From the NCBI RefSeq assembly GCF_042683665.1, contig NZ_JBHUOO010000020.1: a stretch of DNA of 64,000 nt; one strand, given 5' to 3'. Source of the stretch: Leeuwenhoekiella polynyae. GTDB taxonomy: Bacteria > Bacteroidota > Bacteroidia > Flavobacteriales > Flavobacteriaceae. A model generated the notes under the pieces. That model was not told the origin of the DNA, made no database searches, and saw only the letters and a program-made list of their open reading frames with translations. This document shows positions 1 to 7,459 of the stretch, piece after piece (position 1 is the first letter of the stretch; each line of letters begins with the position of its first letter). Made by a program: the position numbers and the translations under genes.

Positions 1-181
1 CAAACTCCTCAAAATCATCTTTCACTTCATCCTTGCCACTGTCTAACGCAGGGTTCTCTTCGAGCTCCTGTTTTACGCGCTGCTCAAAAGCCTGCGTAGG
101 CAATTGTATAAGCTTCATCAACTGTATTTGTTGAGGTGAAAGCTTTTGAGAAAGTTTAAAATTAAGTTGTTGTTTGAGCAT
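1..181 (-). CDS. rpoN: RNA polymerase sigma-54 factor, N-terminal part (cut by window edge)
   Basis: About 60 N-terminal residues are visible, reading MLKQQLNFKLSQKLSPQQIQ and continuing into an acidic stretch. This is the glutamine/leucine-rich activator-interacting region I of sigma-54, including the usual LSPQQIQLMKLIQLP pattern and the ELEENPAL motif. Sigma-54 directs core RNA polymerase to -24/-12 promoters and needs an AAA+ activator. The start is the ATG at 179-181. A -7-like box (TATTTTTG, 205-212) lies just upstream. The core-binding and DNA-binding domains lie beyond the left edge, so integrity cannot be judged. Confidence 0.88.
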   Translation of the reverse strand, partial: MLKQQLNFKLSQKLSPQQIQLMKLIQLPTQAFEQRVKQELEENPALDSGKDEVKDDFEEF

Positions 182-204
182 AGAGATTATTGAATCTGTT
201 CTTA

Positions 205-212
205 CAAAAATA
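205..212 (-). promoter_or_regulatory. -7 box upstream of rpoN
   Basis: Read on the minus strand the sequence is TATTTTTG, an exact match to the flavobacterial -7 consensus TANNTTTG. It lies about 24 nt upstream of the rpoN ATG. No TTG at the -33 distance is evident, so this is a weak call. Confidence 0.35.
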
Positions 213-293
213 GAAAAATGCACCTAGCGACGCATCAGAATGTTTTGTTAAGAAGCATCTCTAAGTTAGTGCAAAAAACAGATTAACCATGCA

Positions 294-929
294 CTATGGG
301 GTGAAGATATTGTTTTTAATGGCATATATAACAAGACCAGTCCTGTTTTTTAAACCGAGCTTTTGAAAAACAGACTCCCGATAGCCTTCTATAGTTTTTG
401 GACTTAAGAACATTTTTTCGGCGATCTGCTTATAGGTCATTTCAGTACAGGCGTGCTTTATAAACTCAATTTCCCGGTCTTTTAAAACTACTTCGTCTTC
501 ATGCAAGTTCTCGGTTTGCTTGACAATACGCTCTACCGTATTGGTATAATAAAAACCATAATTAATAACCTCAAGAAGAGCTTGTTCTAAAATAGACTTA
601 CGGGTATCTTTCAACAAGTACCCTTTAGCTCCCGAGCGAATCATCTGCATCACAACACTCTCATCTTCTTCAACAGAAAGCGCCAAAACTTTAATATCAG
701 GATAGTGTTTAGAAAGGTACTTTGTCGTTTCGACACCACCCATAACGGGCATTTTCACATCCATCAAAACCACATCTGGCTTATCACTGTTCGCCGTTTC
801 GAGATAGCGAATAAACTCTTTTCCGTTTACCGAAATATTGACTACTTCAAAATTTATAAATTCACGCACCAGACCACCTATGGCTTCTGATAAAAGAATA
901 TGATCGTCTACAAGAGCAACTTTATACAT
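294..929 (-). CDS. NarL/FixJ-family response regulator
   Basis: Two-domain regulator of 211 aa. The receiver domain (about residues 1-120) has the acidic pocket D8/D9, phosphoacceptor D57 in LMDVKMP, S85 and K107. A LuxR-type HTH (about 145-207) includes the YKQIAEKMFLSPKTIEGYR recognition region. It starts 4 nt after the stop of the histidine kinase gene and is the last gene of a same-strand group of four, so it is the presumed output of that kinase. Target genes cannot be read from the sequence; such regulators usually bind DNA as phosphorylated dimers. Confidence 0.9.
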   Translation of the reverse strand: MYKVALVDDHILLSEAIGGLVREFINFEVVNISVNGKEFIRYLETANSDKPDVVLMDVKMPVMGGVETTKYLSKHYPDIKVLALSVEEDESVVMQMIRSGAKGYLLKDTRKSILEQALLEVINYGFYYTNTVERIVKQTENLHEDEVVLKDREIEFIKHACTEMTYKQIAEKMFLSPKTIEGYRESVFQKLGLKNRTGLVIYAIKNNIFTP

Positions 930-933
930 AGTT

Positions 934-1692
934 TTATTCTAATGGGTAAATTAATTTCAATTGAGTACCAATACCGGGAATTGAACTGATTTTAGCATCA
1001 GCACCTATTAACTCAGCCCGTTTATCAATATTACTCAGCCCAATACCTTTCTCCAATAGTTTTTCTGAGTCAAAACCTACTCCGTCATCCAGAGCCGTGA
1101 TCTCTAAGGCATCTGCTTTAAACTGAACTTTGACTTCTAACTTAGAAGCTTTAGAATGTTTCATTGTATTGGCCATAAATTCCTGAACAATCCGAAACAA
1201 TACAATCTCTACTTTTGAATCGATTGTAACAGCATCTCCCAGCAACTCATAATCTGCAGAAAGAAACTTTAAGCGATTAAAACGGCTTATCTCCTGCTCC
1301 AGAGAGTAAATAAGGGATTGTTCATTTATAGCCTCAGGATTTATAGATTTTGAAAGTGCACGCAGCTCATTTAAGCCCGTTCCTATTGTTTCTGCAACTT
1401 CTAGCATTTCTTCCCCACCTTCTACATTTTGTGCCTTTATTTTGGCTAAGGTGAGTAACTGACCAATATTATCGTGTAATTCCCAACTGATGTTACGCAG
1501 GGTTTCTTCCCTGATTTCTATCTGAGTTTCTGCAATAGCACGCTCGTATCGCTTCTCAGTTTCAATCTGCTCGCGTAGTAAACTGTTTTTACGCTTCATA
1601 AATACCGAAAACAATACAAATACAATTACTGCTAGTAAAAACAGTACTAGCAGAACTACTAATATGAGTAACAATTGCGTGCTCTGGTCCAT
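934..1692 (-). CDS. Sensor histidine kinase, HisKA_3 (NarX-like) family, no sensor domain
   Basis: 252 aa. One N-terminal membrane helix (about 7-31), a short linker coiled coil (about 36-62), a HisKA_3 dimerisation/phosphoacceptor region with H73 in ISWELHDNIGQLL, then an HATPase_c domain with the N-box (FMANTMKHSKAS) and G-boxes (DDGVGFD, GIGLSNI). It has no extracytoplasmic or PAS sensor of its own. The gene immediately upstream (3 nt gap) encodes a multi-pass membrane protein and the gene downstream encodes a NarL-type regulator, so I infer that signal input comes from the partner membrane protein. Confidence 0.9.
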   Translation of the reverse strand: MDQSTQLLLILVVLLVLFLLAVIVFVLFSVFMKRKNSLLREQIETEKRYERAIAETQIEIREETLRNISWELHDNIGQLLTLAKIKAQNVEGGEEMLEVAETIGTGLNELRALSKSINPEAINEQSLIYSLEQEISRFNRLKFLSADYELLGDAVTIDSKVEIVLFRIVQEFMANTMKHSKASKLEVKVQFKADALEITALDDGVGFDSEKLLEKGIGLSNIDKRAELIGADAKISSIPGIGTQLKLIYPLE

Positions 1693-1695
1693 AAA

Positions 1696-2421
1696 TTAAG
1701 TTGCTGTTATCTTTGGTCTTTTTGCTCTATACAAACCATAGGCAAAAATGAGATACATAATGCAAGAAATTCCAAAACTGGTATTTCTAATAATACTGAA
1801 AAATGTATTTCTAGTATCAGATGAGTCGGTTACCTGAGTCCATCCTAACTGAGTAATAATATAAACCGGAAGTTGAATAACCAAGTTTAACAAAAGACCT
1901 ACACTTATATAAAATAAAATTGAATCCTGAATCTTACTCAAATCTGAATCATTTATGGTTTCAATAAGAAAAAAGAGAATAACAATGAAAACTAAAAAGC
2001 CCCCAATTATAAATGATGAAACGGCCATTTCATATAAGAAATATTTGAAAACAATGAAATAAACATAGGTCAAAAGCCAACAGAAGTAAAATATGATTGT
2101 AGCTTTTTTAAAAGCTGATCTTTTTAAAAACCTATGAAACAACCAGAAGTACATTGAAAAGTAAAAAAGAAATCTAATATTATAAAAAACGTAATTTCGA
2201 TCAACCAATTCAACGACATAAACAAATGCAGCTACTATTTCATTTAAAAAATTATATCCTAAAAATAGTATGAACCATAAAATAGGTGTTCCTGTAAATT
2301 TTTTCCAATAGATCAAGCCTATAATAAATGGTAATAATTCTAACAAATCCATTATAACTAGAGAGGAGTTGCTTAAAATATTATCTAATTTTTCAAGATT
2401 AATTTCAACAGTCAATAGCAA
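1696..2421 (-). CDS. Seven-helix integral membrane protein, probable sensory partner of the kinase
   Basis: 241 aa and not a family I can name. It is highly hydrophobic, with about seven predicted membrane segments (near 22-40, 45-70, 80-97, 105-125, 130-153, 165-190, 210-230) and a basic C-terminal tail. It has no enzymatic motif. It lies 3 nt upstream of the histidine kinase gene and 22 nt downstream of the lipoprotein gene, so it is almost certainly co-transcribed with them. A role as membrane sensor for the sensorless kinase is inference from this arrangement. The start could also be the internal Met at residue 24. Confidence 0.7.
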   Translation of the reverse strand: MLLTVEINLEKLDNILSNSSLVIMDLLELLPFIIGLIYWKKFTGTPILWFILFLGYNFLNEIVAAFVYVVELVDRNYVFYNIRFLFYFSMYFWLFHRFLKRSAFKKATIIFYFCWLLTYVYFIVFKYFLYEMAVSSFIIGGFLVFIVILFFLIETINDSDLSKIQDSILFYISVGLLLNLVIQLPVYIITQLGWTQVTDSSDTRNTFFSIIRNTSFGISCIMYLIFAYGLYRAKRPKITAT

Positions 2422-2443
2422 ATTCTTACATTATTTCTGTTAA

Positions 2444-3085
2444 TTAAAAATCACCGCTACTTACAGGTGGTGGAGGTGCAGAATGCCCAATATTCCCTGA
2501 CATAGACTCTATATCCTCAGCGTTGATTACCTCACCCTCTATAAGTGTATTATTTAAAATGGAACCAACAGGAACAGCCTTTTTACCTCCAGCAGTATTC
2601 ACAATTGCAAAACTTACAGTATCCATCGTACCATCTGCTTGTTCTAGTGCAGCTGCAGGATTAAAAAATACAGTTCCTTTGTTCTTTTCATCTTTCTTTT
2701 TTACGTTATCGCCATACTTACCAAAATACACCCGCAATTCTAATACATCTACATCTGCAGAATCTGCCTGCTGCTCAATATATGCCATATACTTTTGCAT
2801 TTTTGAAAACGAAAAACTCACATAACGCGTAGCCTTCTTATATCGAGCATCGCCTTCTACGATTGTGTCCCCCTCATCAGTGATATTTTCAGCAAGCTCT
2901 ATGAGCGATACCCGGCTGTTGCCATAATTTTTATATAAGGTATCTGCTGCGGCAACCGGTATAATATTTCCGGGAGCACTTAAAACCGGAGTTTCAGCTT
3001 CTTCACAGTCGCAATTTTGATTTTCACAAGAAGAGAATAAAAAAGTAGCAGTTAGGGAAACTGCTAAAAGCATAGTTTTTTTCAT
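2444..3085 (-). CDS. Hypothetical lipoprotein in a two-component operon
   Basis: 213 aa with a lipoprotein signal peptide: basic N-terminus, hydrophobic stretch, and lipobox FLFSSC with Cys20. A Cys/Glu-rich segment follows (CENQNCDCEE), then a mature domain without a recognised motif, and a Pro-rich C-terminus (SAPPPPVSS). It is probably anchored in a cell-envelope membrane. It is the first gene of the group lipoprotein, membrane protein, histidine kinase, response regulator. It might supply or modulate the periplasmic signal, which is inference only. Confidence 0.65.
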   Translation of the reverse strand: MKKTMLLAVSLTATFLFSSCENQNCDCEEAETPVLSAPGNIIPVAAADTLYKNYGNSRVSLIELAENITDEGDTIVEGDARYKKATRYVSFSFSKMQKYMAYIEQQADSADVDVLELRVYFGKYGDNVKKKDEKNKGTVFFNPAAALEQADGTMDTVSFAIVNTAGGKKAVPVGSILNNTLIEGEVINAEDIESMSGNIGHSAPPPPVSSGDF

Positions 3086-3150
3086 GATTTAGAAATTTGT
3101 TAGTTGGGTGTAAAATAAACATCTTTTCTCTAGCAGAGAAAACAACCTTT

Positions 3151-3169
3151 AAAAAAGGGGATTTTCCCC
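3151..3169 (-). promoter_or_regulatory. G/C hairpin followed by a T tract in the lipoprotein leader
   Basis: On the minus strand GGGGA-AAA-TCCCC is followed by six T residues, a short terminator-like or attenuator-like hairpin. It lies about 70 nt upstream of the lipoprotein start at 3085. The stem is only 5 bp, so function is uncertain. Confidence 0.3.
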
Positions 3170-3172
3170 CTA

Positions 3173-3275
3173 AGTAAACTACATCGCGGCAAGTCCACAA
3201 AGCATTCGTTGAAAAAAAATTTAAATTTCGAAGCAAGCCTCCGGGAATTAAACCCTTTGGCGGTTCCAATTAAAA
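3173..3275. repeat. Dispersed ~100-bp intergenic repeat, copy 1
   Basis: It begins AGTAAACTACATCGCGGCAA and ends ACCCTTTGGCGGTTCCAATT. The same framework with a variable centre recurs at 49255-49384: AGTAAACTAC..C..GGCAAG at the start, GCAAGCCT near the end, and ACCCTTTGGCGGT.CCAAT at the end. It contains no credible gene and looks like a non-coding, miniature dispersed repeat. Confidence 0.55.
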
Positions 3276-3297
3276 TTTCAGCTAAAGCTTTTCACTA

Positions 3298-3336
3298 AAA
3301 AAGGCTGCTTAGAATCGCAATCTAAACAGCCTTTAA
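3298..3336 (-). terminator. Terminator downstream of asnS
   Basis: Stem AAAGGCTG/CAGCCTTT extended by TTAGA/TCTAA around a 7-nt loop, flanked by A and T runs on both sides. It lies 20 nt past the asnS stop. Confidence 0.75.
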
Positions 3337-3354
3337 GTACTTTAAAATATATTT

Positions 3355-4794
3355 TTAAAATTCTGCATTTTGAGGAAAACGTGGGTAAGGTATCACGTCT
3401 CTAATGTTTGTCATACCGGTAGCAAACAAAACCAAACGTTCAAAACCAAGACCAAAACCACTATGTACACAGCTTCCAAAACGGCGGGTATCTAAATACC
3501 ACCACAATTCTTCTTCGGGGATATCTAGCGCAGCCATTTTTTCTTGCAATACTTCCAGACGCTCCTCCCGTTGTGAGCCACCTACAATCTCTCCAATTCC
3601 CGGGAAGAGAATATCCATAGCGCGTACGGTTTTACCATCTTCATTTAAGCGCATATAGAACGCTTTAATATTTGCAGGATAGTCAAATAAAATCACAGGG
3701 CACTTAAAGTGTTTTTCTACCAAGAAACGCTCATGTTCGCTTTGCAAATCTGCACCCCATTCTTCTATAGGATATTTAAATTTCTTCTTTTTATTCGGTT
3801 TAGAATTCTTAAGAATTTCTATAGCCTCCGTATAACTCACCCGCTTAAAGTTGTTCTCTAAAACAAACTTCAGTTTCTCACGTAACGGCATAGCTGCACG
3901 TTCTGCTTCAGGCTTACTTTTATCTTCTTGAATGAGTCTGTTTTCTAAAAACTCCAGATCATCCTGACCGTTATCCATCACAAACTGTATTACGTATTTG
4001 ATGAAATCTTCAGCCAGATCCATATTCATATCCAGATCACAGAAAGCAACTTCCGGTTCGATCATCCAGAACTCTGCAAGATGACGGCTGGTATTTGAAT
4101 TTTCAGCTCTAAAGGTTGGTCCAAAAGTATAAATCTGGCCAAGTCCCATAGCATAAGTCTCTCCTTCTAACTGACCAGAAACCGTCAAATTGGTTTCCTT
4201 TCCGAAGAAATCTTTTTTATAATCTATATTTCCGTCTTCATCCTTTGGCGGATTTTTCATGTCTAAAGCGGTTACTTTAAACATCTCTCCTGCTCCTTCT
4301 GCATCACTACCCGTAACAATAGGCGTATTCACATAGTAAAAACCTTCTTTCTGAAAATACTGATGCACTGCAAAACTCAACTGAGAGCGCAAACGCATTA
4401 CTGCTCCAAACGTGTTTGTGCGCACGCGTAAATGTGCTTGCTCGCGTAATTTTTCTAAAGTATGACGCTTAGGCTGTAAAATGGTTTTCTTTACTTCTTC
4501 AGGATCAGCATCACCCAGAACTTTAACCGCTTTAACTTCTACTTCAACAGCCTGACCACCACCCTGACTTTCTACAAGATTACCGGTTACTGCAATTGCA
4601 GCACCAACTGTAATACGCTTTAAAAGCTCTGGATCTGTATTTTCAAAATCAACTACACATTGTAAATTATTTATCGTAGAACCGTCATTTAATGCAATAA
4701 AGCGATTGGCTCTAAACGATCTCACCCAACCTTTAACGGTAAGTTCGTGCCCTTTGGGCTCCTCTTTTAAAATGTGTACAATTGTTTTTCTCAT
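3355..4794 (-). CDS. asnS: Asparagine--tRNA ligase
   Basis: 479 aa class IIb aminoacyl-tRNA synthetase that charges tRNA-Asn with asparagine in the cytoplasm. An N-terminal OB-fold anticodon-binding domain (about 1-105) is followed by the catalytic core, with motif 2 (FRAENSNTSRHLAEFWMIEPE) and motif 3 near the C-terminus (GFGLGFERLVLFATG). It ends PYPRFPQNAEF, as is typical for AsnRS rather than AspRS. A good promoter (TTG-N21-TATCTTTG, 4860-4891) lies upstream and a hairpin terminator downstream, so it is probably monocistronic. Confidence 0.96.
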   Translation of the reverse strand: MRKTIVHILKEEPKGHELTVKGWVRSFRANRFIALNDGSTINNLQCVVDFENTDPELLKRITVGAAIAVTGNLVESQGGGQAVEVEVKAVKVLGDADPEEVKKTILQPKRHTLEKLREQAHLRVRTNTFGAVMRLRSQLSFAVHQYFQKEGFYYVNTPIVTGSDAEGAGEMFKVTALDMKNPPKDEDGNIDYKKDFFGKETNLTVSGQLEGETYAMGLGQIYTFGPTFRAENSNTSRHLAEFWMIEPEVAFCDLDMNMDLAEDFIKYVIQFVMDNGQDDLEFLENRLIQEDKSKPEAERAAMPLREKLKFVLENNFKRVSYTEAIEILKNSKPNKKKKFKYPIEEWGADLQSEHERFLVEKHFKCPVILFDYPANIKAFYMRLNEDGKTVRAMDILFPGIGEIVGGSQREERLEVLQEKMAALDIPEEELWWYLDTRRFGSCVHSGFGLGFERLVLFATGMTNIRDVIPYPRFPQNAEF

Positions 4795-4859
4795 AATCTA
4801 TATAATCAAAACGCTTAAAGCGTGTATTGAAATTTTAGTTTCTACTCTCTGACAAAGGA

Positions 4860-4891
4860 CAAAGATAAATTTTTAGCAGTGTTCTTCACAA
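4860..4891 (-). promoter_or_regulatory. Flavobacterial-type promoter of asnS
   Basis: On the minus strand a TTG (4889-4891) is separated by 21 nt from TATCTTTG (4860-4867), matching TTG-N(17-23)-TANNTTTG. The predicted transcript start is about 60 nt before the asnS ATG. Confidence 0.6.
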
Positions 4892-4916
4892 AGCTTAAAG
4901 CCGGAATAACACTTAA

Positions 4917-7325
4917 TTAATTGTCTAATTTATCAAGCTCATCATCGTCATCGGCTTCATCCAGGATCTGAATGGCAGGCTTTTTAAAATCTTCTTTGTT
5001 AGCGATATTTTTTTCTAGCGAAAGCAACAATGATGGCAACAACAATAAGTTAGAAAGCATCGCAAAAATAAGAGTTACCGAAACCAAGCCTCCAAGCGCA
5101 ACGGTACCACCGAAGCTACTGATCATAAATACCGAAAACCCGAAGAACAACACGATCGAAGTGTAAAACATACTCACACCAGCTTCTTTTACGGAAGCAT
5201 AAACCGAACGCTTGATCTTCCAGCCACTACTGCGTAATTCTTGACGGTATTTTGCTAAGAAGTGAATCGTATCATCAACTGAAATACCAAAAGCTATACT
5301 AAACACCAAAATGGTTGAAGGTTTAATAGGCACACCTAAAAAGCCCATCAACCCTGCTGTGATTAATAACGGTAATAAATTAGGGATCAGAGAGACCAAG
5401 ATCATTTTTACCGAACGGAACATAAAAGCCATAAAAACCGCGATCAATAAAATTGCCAGAGACAGACTGATAATCAGGTTATTAATAAGATAGTTTGTTC
5501 CTTTCTGAAAGACTAGAGCTTTACCAGTAAGCGTCACATCAAATTTCTCTTTTGGGAAAAGAATATTTATTTTATTGTATAAATTATCCTCTACGATTTC
5601 CATACGATCTGTACCGATGTCTTGCATAAAGGTAGTCATACGAGCGTATTGCCCGGTAGAATCTACATAACTATCCAGCAAGCCGGATTCGTTAGAAAAA
5701 CTTTGCGCATAAGGCAAAATGAAGTTACGTTCATTAGAAGTAGGTAATTGATAATACTGCGGATCTCCATTATAAAAAGCCTGCTTCCCATACTTTACCA
5801 AATTCACAATAGAAAGTGGTTTTGATAACTCTGGAGTTTCAGAAATAGTAGTAGCCAACTCATCCATGCGTTTAAGCGTTGGTAATTTCATGACACCTTT
5901 TGGTCGCTTAGTATCTATTAAAACTTCCAGGGGCATAATACCGTCAAATTCGGTTTCAAAGAATTTTATATCCCGGTAGAAACCGGTATTCTTAGGCATA
6001 TCTTCAATTAAACTACCAGAAACCTTGATCTTATAAATACCTATCATACTTACGATAAGCAATACTACTGTACTGATGTAAATCGTGATACGGCGATCGC
6101 GCACCATACGCTCAATCCATTTTACAAAACCTTCAATCCAGGTTTTACCTAAATGCTTCAGGTGACGCTCTTTTGGCGGCGACATGTAACTGTAAATGAT
6201 CGGGATGATCAATAAGCTCAATAAAAAAATCGCCAGTATGTTTATAGAAGCGACAATACCAAATTCTTTCAGCAGTGAACTTTGCGTCAAAATAAACGTT
6301 GCAAACCCGGATGCAGTGGTAATATTTGTCATCAAGGTTGCGTTACCAACTTTGGTAATTACCCGTTGCAAAGCCTTAATTTTATTACCGTGATTTTTAT
6401 ATTCTTGTTGGTATTTATTAATCAAAAAGATACAGTTAGGAATCCCGATCACAATAATTAATGGCGGAATTAATGCAGTTAACACAGTAATCTCGTAACC
6501 CAACAATCCTAAAAAGCCAAATGCCCACATAACCCCAATCACCACCGTGATCATAGAGATAAACGTAGCTCTGTAAGAACGGAAAAAGAAAAAGAAAATT
6601 AATGAAGTTACGACAAGCGCACCACCAACAAACCAGCCTATTTCACTGATTATAGTCGCACTGTTTAAAGTACGTATATACGGCATGCCACTGGTATGAA
6701 CCTTTACACCGGTTTCTGCCTCAAAACTTTCAATTAGTGGTATTAAGTCATCTACTATAAAATCTTTTCTAGCTGCAGTATTAACAATGTCTTTTTTAAG
6801 GTAGACAGCACTGCGAACGGTTCCGGTTTCCTTGTTATAAATAAGACCTTCATAAAACGGCAAATCTGTAAACAACTTTTTCTTCAGTGAATCTGCCTGA
6901 ATCTTTGTATTTACATTTCCGAAAATAAAAGGTTTGAGGTCAAAACGTTTTGGATCTTCTTCCTTTTCTAAGAGTTTGAGATCTTTTAAAGAAACTGAAA
7001 GCGCAACAGCATCAAAACTATTGATGCTATCCGAAAGCGCATTCCATTTGTTAAGAATTTCCGGAGTAAAAAGTGTAGAATCTTTAATACCAAAAACCAC
7101 CAGATTTCCTTCTTCGCCAAACTGGTCTAAAAACTTGTTATATTCCAGATTTACCTCGTGATCGTCAGGTAGTAAATTGGCTTCTGTATAGGTAAAACGC
7201 ATGTATTTCCACTGCGTACCCAGAAATACCGTAAAACCGGCAACCAGAAAAAGTATAAAGAGTCTGTTGCGTAAAATGAGGCGTGCTACACCGTTCCAAA
7301 ATCCGTAACCCAATAGCTTGGTCAT
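4917..7325 (-). CDS. RND-superfamily (MMPL/patched-type) membrane transporter
   Basis: 802 aa with two tandem RND halves. Each half has an N-terminal helix, a large periplasmic loop (about 40-220 and 440-625) and a bundle of five or six helices (about 225-385 and 630-780). Conserved features include the ALIPPLIIVIGIPNCIFLINKY region in the first half and FSIAFGISVDDTIHF in the second, where the acidic DD lies in the proton-relay helix. Members move lipids, hopanoids or other hydrophobic substrates using the proton gradient; the substrate here is unknown. It lies about 120 nt upstream of asnS. A -7 box (TACCTTTG, 7345-7352) precedes it. Confidence 0.85.
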   Translation of the reverse strand: MTKLLGYGFWNGVARLILRNRLFILFLVAGFTVFLGTQWKYMRFTYTEANLLPDDHEVNLEYNKFLDQFGEEGNLVVFGIKDSTLFTPEILNKWNALSDSINSFDAVALSVSLKDLKLLEKEEDPKRFDLKPFIFGNVNTKIQADSLKKKLFTDLPFYEGLIYNKETGTVRSAVYLKKDIVNTAARKDFIVDDLIPLIESFEAETGVKVHTSGMPYIRTLNSATIISEIGWFVGGALVVTSLIFFFFFRSYRATFISMITVVIGVMWAFGFLGLLGYEITVLTALIPPLIIVIGIPNCIFLINKYQQEYKNHGNKIKALQRVITKVGNATLMTNITTASGFATFILTQSSLLKEFGIVASINILAIFLLSLLIIPIIYSYMSPPKERHLKHLGKTWIEGFVKWIERMVRDRRITIYISTVVLLIVSMIGIYKIKVSGSLIEDMPKNTGFYRDIKFFETEFDGIMPLEVLIDTKRPKGVMKLPTLKRMDELATTISETPELSKPLSIVNLVKYGKQAFYNGDPQYYQLPTSNERNFILPYAQSFSNESGLLDSYVDSTGQYARMTTFMQDIGTDRMEIVEDNLYNKINILFPKEKFDVTLTGKALVFQKGTNYLINNLIISLSLAILLIAVFMAFMFRSVKMILVSLIPNLLPLLITAGLMGFLGVPIKPSTILVFSIAFGISVDDTIHFLAKYRQELRSSGWKIKRSVYASVKEAGVSMFYTSIVLFFGFSVFMISSFGGTVALGGLVSVTLIFAMLSNLLLLPSLLLSLEKNIANKEDFKKPAIQILDEADDDDELDKLDN

Positions 7326-7344
7326 CGTCCTAATTTAAGAGGCG

Positions 7345-7352
7345 CAAAGGTA
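7345..7352 (-). promoter_or_regulatory. -7 box of the MMPL transporter gene
   Basis: Minus-strand TACCTTTG matches TANNTTTG. It lies about 20 nt upstream of the ATG, and no clear -33 TTG is seen. Confidence 0.4.
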
Positions 7353-7459
7353 CTCATTTGTATGCGAAAAGTCTTTGCCTTATATCAAAAACAAAATTAA
7401 CACTTCGGCTTTGCTCACTTTAGAAATTTTATTCGGAAAAAATAACCTTAACTGAAACC

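Noticed and set aside
3024..3269. 81-aa minus-strand frame across the repeat upstream of the lipoprotein
   Set aside because: It runs over the dispersed repeat, the hairpin and part of the lipoprotein gene; no conserved content.
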